Below, in pieces: positions 6,945 through 10,039 of a DNA stretch of 10,039 nucleotides. The position numbers were made by a program, and so were the translations under genes. The notes beneath the pieces are model-generated. The model searched no databases, was not told where the DNA came from, and worked only from the letters and a program-made list of their open reading frames with translations. Within the stretch, counting starts at the first letter, position 1. Each line of letters starts with the position of its first letter. The stretch covers positions 1 through 10,039 of the forward strand of contig URUL01000075.1 in NCBI GenBank assembly GCA_900551005.1. The letters run 5' to 3'. Source of the DNA: an uncultured Ruminococcus sp. GTDB taxonomy: Bacteria > Bacillota > Clostridia > Oscillospirales > CAG-272.

Positions 6945-8030
6945 ATGCTCACCAATACTGCTTACCGTTTACATCACGATAAAAAACTTACCATCGGCTT
7001 TTTCGGCGGTTCCATCACGGAAGGGGCAGGCGCAACCTCTTGGGACGGCACCTCTTGGCGCGCAAATATTACGCGTGATCTGAAAGAAACGTATCCCGAT
7101 GCAGAGATAACCGCCGTCAATGCGGCTATCGGCGGAACAGGCACCGACCTCGGTCTTTACCGCTGCAAGCATGATCTTTTGCAATATGATCCTAATCTTG
7201 TTTTTATTGAATTTGCTACCAATGACAGCATATTGGCACCCGACGAGCAGTTTAAATGCTATGAAAGCTGTCTGCGCCAGATCCTTGAAAAAGATCCGAC
7301 AACGGAGATCGTTGTCGTCTTTACCATGACAAAAGCGATTGAAGAAAAATTGCTTACGTACGGTGATTTCAGAAGCCGTACCGCGGAAGCGATCCTTGCT
7401 TATCATTACGGACTCGATATGATCAATATCGGCGAGCATTTCCGCATGGTTATCGCGGCAAACGGCGGCGACTGGATGAAATATACCACCGATAATACTC
7501 ATCCCAATGACGAGGGATATCTCATTCTTACAAAGGCGATGAAGCGTGAGCTTTCACGCCTGCTTACCGAGATTCCCGACGCTTTGACGGCGAGAAAGAT
7601 TCCCGCTCCGTATTGCGAAAAATCGACGATTCCTTTTGGAAAGATCGTTGAGGTGCGCGATCTTATCGAGGGTGTAAAGGGTTGGCATTTTGTGGATAAG
7701 CCTTTCAAGAAACGTTTTCCGTATTATGTGAGCGCGAGCGGCATCGGAAGCGAAATGACATATGAATTTGAGGGCAGAGATTTCGGTCTTTACTGGATCA
7801 TGGACAATGAGAGCGGCATGCTCGAATTGACGCTCGACGGAAAGGAGACAAAAACCGTCTCGGCATGGGATAAATACTGCAAGAGCTTCAGCAGAGCCGG
7901 CTATGTATTCCCATTTAAGAATTTGGAAAAGGGACACCATACGATCACGCTTCGCGTTTCCGATAAAAAGGATGCGGAGAGTCTGGGCAATAATATCTCT
8001 CTTTTCGCGTTCCTTGTTTCCAACTATTGA
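6945..8030 (+). CDS. SGNH/GDSL hydrolase (two-domain, probable carbohydrate esterase)
   Basis: Product of 361 residues. The N-terminal SGNH hydrolase domain (about 15-210) shows the four family blocks: GGSITEG with nucleophile Ser23; GGTGTD (63-68) with the oxyanion glycine; ATND with Asn93; and DNTHPN with Asp183 and His186 completing the triad. Enzymes of this fold are serine esterases or lipases, many removing acetyl groups from sugars or polysaccharides; the substrate here is not determinable. The C-terminal part (about 235-361) is rich in alternating hydrophobic strands (YEFEGRDFGLYWIMD, LELTLDG, GHHTITLRV) and looks like a beta-sandwich accessory domain (inference). There is no signal peptide or membrane segment, so it should be cytoplasmic, acting perhaps on imported oligosaccharides. 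AAGGAG (6931-6936) is 8 nt before ATG, fixing the start. Transcription ends at the strong hairpin just after the TGA stop. Confidence 0.9.
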   Translation: MLTNTAYRLHHDKKLTIGFFGGSITEGAGATSWDGTSWRANITRDLKETYPDAEITAVNAAIGGTGTDLGLYRCKHDLLQYDPNLVFIEFATNDSILAPDEQFKCYESCLRQILEKDPTTEIVVVFTMTKAIEEKLLTYGDFRSRTAEAILAYHYGLDMINIGEHFRMVIAANGGDWMKYTTDNTHPNDEGYLILTKAMKRELSRLLTEIPDALTARKIPAPYCEKSTIPFGKIVEVRDLIEGVKGWHFVDKPFKKRFPYYVSASGIGSEMTYEFEGRDFGLYWIMDNESGMLELTLDGKETKTVSAWDKYCKSFSRAGYVFPFKNLEKGHHTITLRVSDKKDAESLGNNISLFAFLVSNY

Positions 8031-8034
8031 TTTT

Positions 8035-8100
8035 CAAATAAAAAACGTACATCCGCCATTCGTATCTGGAATCTACGATGGCGGATGTCCTTTTTATTTG
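8035..8100. terminator. Bidirectional intrinsic terminator between convergent genes
   Basis: A 15-bp stem with one bulged T pairs 8049-8064 (ACATCCGCCATTCGTA) with 8074-8088 (TACGATGGCGGATGT) around a 9-nt loop. On the plus strand it is followed by CCTTTTTATTTG, and on the minus strand by ACGTTTTTTATTTG, so both strands have a U-tract. The tracts themselves pair (CAAATAAAAA at 8035-8044 with TTTTTATTTG at 8091-8100), extending the hairpin. It ends the SGNH hydrolase transcript and can also end the GNAT transcript arriving from the other side. Confidence 0.93.
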
Positions 8101-8160
8101 CGGTCAGATATTATCTTTCTTTACGTATCACGTCTTTGCCGTAAATATAATTTTTCGGCT

Positions 8161-8919
8161 TTAATATGCATCGGATAAGCGGCACACGCCCATTTCCACC
8201 CATGCGGGAATAAATCCGCATTTTACCGCATTGCGTACGGAGCGTATATTCGACCACGCGGAGCAGTAAAAGGGGACCTTGCCGCGCTCCAGCGTCTCGA
8301 GAGCTGCCATACTTGTCAGCGAAGAGGCGATTCCCTTTCTGCGGTATTCGGGCAGTACATCAACCCCTATCTGCCACATTTTTTCGGCGTCCTCCGAGCA
8401 GCCTGCAAGTCCCACGAGCTTACCTTCGTCGTATGCGCCAAAGGCGAGAACATCAAGTTCCCTTCTGTCCTTGCACAGCGCATTGCTCCACTCGGGCAGA
8501 TAAAGCGAAGAAAACTCCTTCTGCCCAAGCCGACGCAGTTCAAAATCGCACGGCTTAGCCTCGAGCTTGGTGACATCAGGCAGATAATACTCCGCGATAA
8601 ATCCCACGCGATAGCCATACTCCGTAAGCCGGAAGTCAAGCCATCCGAGCGCCGGCGGTTCAAAACATGCATAGGACTCAAAGCGCGCGACATATTCGTT
8701 GGCAACATCGGCAAATCCGTCTGCCGCAGATGCCACGGTACAGTTTCCGTATGAGATAAAAAGACATGCCATGTCTTTTTTGTAGAAGCGCTTGCGCAGT
8801 TCAGGGGAAGGCATTGGAAAAACCGCGTTCTGCTCTTTTTGCAGATCCTCTGCCGCACAGCCTATATCAAGCGCCGACTGCTCAAGTGCCGTTTTCAGTA
8901 TCTCGTCGTTTCCCATCAT
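8161..8919 (-). CDS. GNAT family N-acetyltransferase
   Basis: Product of 252 residues. The C-terminal half (about 120-252) is a GCN5-related acetyltransferase domain: motif A reads DVLPEYRRKGIASSLT (187-202) with the acetyl-CoA pyrophosphate-binding RRKGIA (193-198), preceded by a beta strand WQIGVDV. Motif B-like SNIRSVRNAVKCGF (223-236) follows. The N-terminal 120 residues do not show a second clear GNAT motif and may be a degenerate domain or substrate-binding part. The acceptor substrate is unknown. Two adjacent ATGs (8919 and 8916) are possible; GGAGG (8925-8929) is 5 nt from the first and 8 nt from the second, so the second may be the real start. It is the last gene of the minus-strand cluster, 93 bp after DUF1893, and ends towards the bidirectional terminator. 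Confidence 0.88.
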   Translation of the reverse strand: MMGNDEILKTALEQSALDIGCAAEDLQKEQNAVFPMPSPELRKRFYKKDMACLFISYGNCTVASAADGFADVANEYVARFESYACFEPPALGWLDFRLTEYGYRVGFIAEYYLPDVTKLEAKPCDFELRRLGQKEFSSLYLPEWSNALCKDRRELDVLAFGAYDEGKLVGLAGCSEDAEKMWQIGVDVLPEYRRKGIASSLTSMAALETLERGKVPFYCSAWSNIRSVRNAVKCGFIPAWVEMGVCRLSDAY

Positions 8920-9012
8920 GCTCTCCTCCCGTATAAAACGGCATAAATTCTCGCTTTCGATATTTCTACGGATAATTTATCAATTTACCGTCCTTTTCGT
9001 TATCACCTGAGC

Positions 9013-9441
9013 TTAGCTTTCCGCCTTGCCTGTATTCATAAGCCGTATTTTATCAAGCAAAAGCTCATAGGCTTCATCAGGACTATCCGTACCACTCACC
9101 GTCTTTTCCATGGGACAGATATCGGTTCCGTCACGGCTTACGATTTTATCGGTCAAGGTCTCATATTCAAAATAAACGCCGTATTTTTCCAATATATCTT
9201 TCCCTTTTTCGGATAAAACCTTTGCGAAAACGCTTACGATACCGCTCCTTACAAAAAGCAATGCCGCGGCTTTTCCGACGATAAGGTCGGCTGCTGAATA
9301 GCCGCCAAGCTCCATGCCCTCTGCCATAAAGCCCATCATGGGCGCTATGCCTTTTCTATCGCTGTATATGCAGTCTCCGTCCCTGCAAAGACAGATGGTA
9401 TGACCGGGAAGCTCTCTCTTGGCAGTCTCCAAATCAGACAT
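9013..9441 (-). CDS. DUF1893 domain-containing protein
   Basis: Product of 142 residues matching the DUF1893 (TM1506-like) family from end to end. The characteristic blocks are CLCRDGDCIYSDRKGIAP (17-34), ADLIVGKAAALLFV (51-64) and SRDGTDICPMEK (102-113). From memory, the solved family member has a cytidine-deaminase-like fold without a complete deaminase active site; its biochemical role is unknown, and the Cys in the ICPMEK block is conserved. No signal peptide or membrane span is visible, so it is cytoplasmic. AAGGAG (9450-9455) lies 8 nt before ATG, giving a firm start. It begins 35 bp after the aldo/keto reductase stop on the same strand, suggesting co-transcription, although a perfect inverted repeat occupies the gap. 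Confidence 0.9.
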   Translation of the reverse strand: MSDLETAKRELPGHTICLCRDGDCIYSDRKGIAPMMGFMAEGMELGGYSAADLIVGKAAALLFVRSGIVSVFAKVLSEKGKDILEKYGVYFEYETLTDKIVSRDGTDICPMEKTVSGTDSPDEAYELLLDKIRLMNTGKAES

Positions 9442-9454
9442 TTCTCATTCTCCT

Positions 9455-9471
9455 TGCCGAAATATTCGGCA
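9455..9471. repeat. Perfect inverted repeat upstream of the DUF1893 gene
   Basis: TGCCGAA (9455-9461) and TTCGGCA (9465-9471) form a perfect 7-bp stem with a 3-nt loop in the 35-bp gap between the aldo/keto reductase stop and the DUF1893 start. Its edge touches the AAGGAG ribosome binding site (9450-9455). On the plus strand it is followed by GTTTTTTATTTTTTATTTTC, so it has terminator geometry for transcripts running against the genes; on the minus strand no U-tract follows. It could be a processing or stability hairpin, or a terminator for antisense transcription. Confidence 0.55.
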
Positions 9472-9476
9472 GTTTT

Positions 9477-10039
9477 TTATTTTTTATTTTCAAATTCTTT
9501 CTTTACATCTTCAAGAAGCTTTCTTATGGGAAGATGCTGAGGACATATAGCCTCACATTTGCCGCATTTGATGCAGTCGGAGGCCTTCCCCTTGTTTTTG
9601 GTATGCACATTATGATAATAAAAGTCGGCATTCCAATCGTGATAGATGTTTTTTGTATTCATGCAAGCAAAAAAATCCGGAATAGAGATATTCTTCGGGC
9701 ATCCCGCGACGCAATAGCGGCAAGATGTACAGGGGATCAGCTTCCTTAAGAGGAATACTTCGCATACTTTTCGGACAGCATTCAGCTCTCTCTCGTCAAG
9801 AGGTCTAAAATCCTTCATATAAGAAAGATTATCCTCCATCTGCGAGAGATTGCTCATGCCGGAAAGCGTCATGAATACGCCCTCGCATCCTGCGGCAAAA
9901 CGCACCGCGTAGCTTGCAGGGCTGCCGCCATGTAGCTCATCAAGGTACTTTTTCGCTTCTTCGGGCAGGTTCACGAGATTGCCGCCCTTGACAGGCACCA
10001 TGACGATAACGGGCTATCCGTATTTGCGGCATACCTCGA
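9477..10039 (-). pseudogene. Aldo/keto reductase with C-terminal ferredoxin domain, interrupted by in-frame TAG (partial at window edge)
   Basis: Minus-strand frame entering from beyond the window. Aldo/keto reductases of this kind (COG1453-like) are NAD(P)H-linked oxidoreductases fused to a bacterial ferredoxin domain, common in anaerobes. The visible part starts EVCRKYG, meets TAG at 10016-10014, then continues PVIVMVPVKGGNL, the end of the TIM-barrel domain, and LSGMSNLSQMEDNL. Numbered from the ATG at 10001, the Cys clusters are C91, C94, C97, C101 (CTSCRYCVAGCP) and C143, C146, C149, C153 (CIKCGKCEAICP), two [4Fe-4S] sites. The tail is Lys-rich, ending at TAA 9479-9477. Family members usually have a sense residue, often Lys or a hydrophobic one, where TAG stands, so AAG to TAG is the simplest change. 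The usual Glu of MEPVKGG is Val here. The ATG at 10001 has no ribosome binding site and is not a credible start. It could be a decaying gene, a sequence error or a readthrough case. Confidence 0.78.

Noticed and set aside
8941..9012. TTGATA and the palindrome GATAAATTATC between DUF1893 and GNAT as promoter or operator
   Set aside because: No acceptable -10 box at 16-18 bp from TTGATA, and short AT-rich palindromes are expected by chance.
9477..10001. A 174-residue stand-alone ferredoxin-like gene starting at ATG 10001
   Set aside because: Codons upstream of the TAG remain homologous to aldo/keto reductase in the same frame, and the ATG is an internal Met of VMEPVKGG without a ribosome binding site; it is the remainder of a broken longer gene.

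Overview
The window looks like a chromosomal stretch of an anaerobic, moderate-GC Bacillota bacterium, most likely in class Clostridia (inference). The signs are strong AGGAG-type ribosome binding sites, textbook SigA promoters in an AT-rich intergenic region, a clostridial-type alanyl-tRNA synthetase, and an aldo/keto reductase fused to a two-[4Fe-4S] ferredoxin domain. No mobile element, CRISPR array, rRNA or tRNA was seen.

Layout. Positions 1-3464 (minus strand) carry rpoB, the RNA polymerase beta subunit, cut at the window edge so that its C-terminal end is missing. The 337-bp region 3465-3801 is a divergent promoter region. It has a near-consensus promoter for rpoB on the minus strand, another for alaS on the plus strand, and a rpoB leader of about 138 nt that holds an unexplained 35-codon open frame. 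Positions 3802-6432 (plus) are alaS, followed 13 bp later by a HIT-family (hinT-like) gene at 6446-6787, probably co-transcribed. Positions 6945-8030 (plus) encode a two-domain SGNH/GDSL hydrolase. It ends at a strong bidirectional terminator (8035-8100) shared with a convergent minus-strand cluster. Read in its own direction, that cluster is an aldo/keto reductase with a C-terminal ferredoxin domain (entering at the window end), a DUF1893 protein (9013-9441) and a GNAT acetyltransferase (8161-8919).

How the genes relate. rpoB (transcription) and alaS (tRNA charging) are housekeeping genes fired from back-to-back promoters. hinT commonly encodes an aminoacyl-adenylate or nucleoside phosphoramidate hydrolase and makes biochemical sense after an aminoacyl-tRNA synthetase. 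The right-hand genes are accessory metabolic and unknown functions with no clear shared pathway.

Most noteworthy: the aldo/keto reductase frame is broken by a single in-frame TAG (10014-10016) at a position where a sense codon, probably Lys, is expected. The flanking residues on both sides still match the family. This is either a nonsense mutation, a base error or amber readthrough. No gene with a visible stop in this window ends in TAG. Second is the rpoB leader and the unusual genomic setting of rpoB, next to a divergent alaS rather than behind rplJ-rplL. I did not find a convincing undescribed multi-gene system here; most of the window is ordinary core genome.
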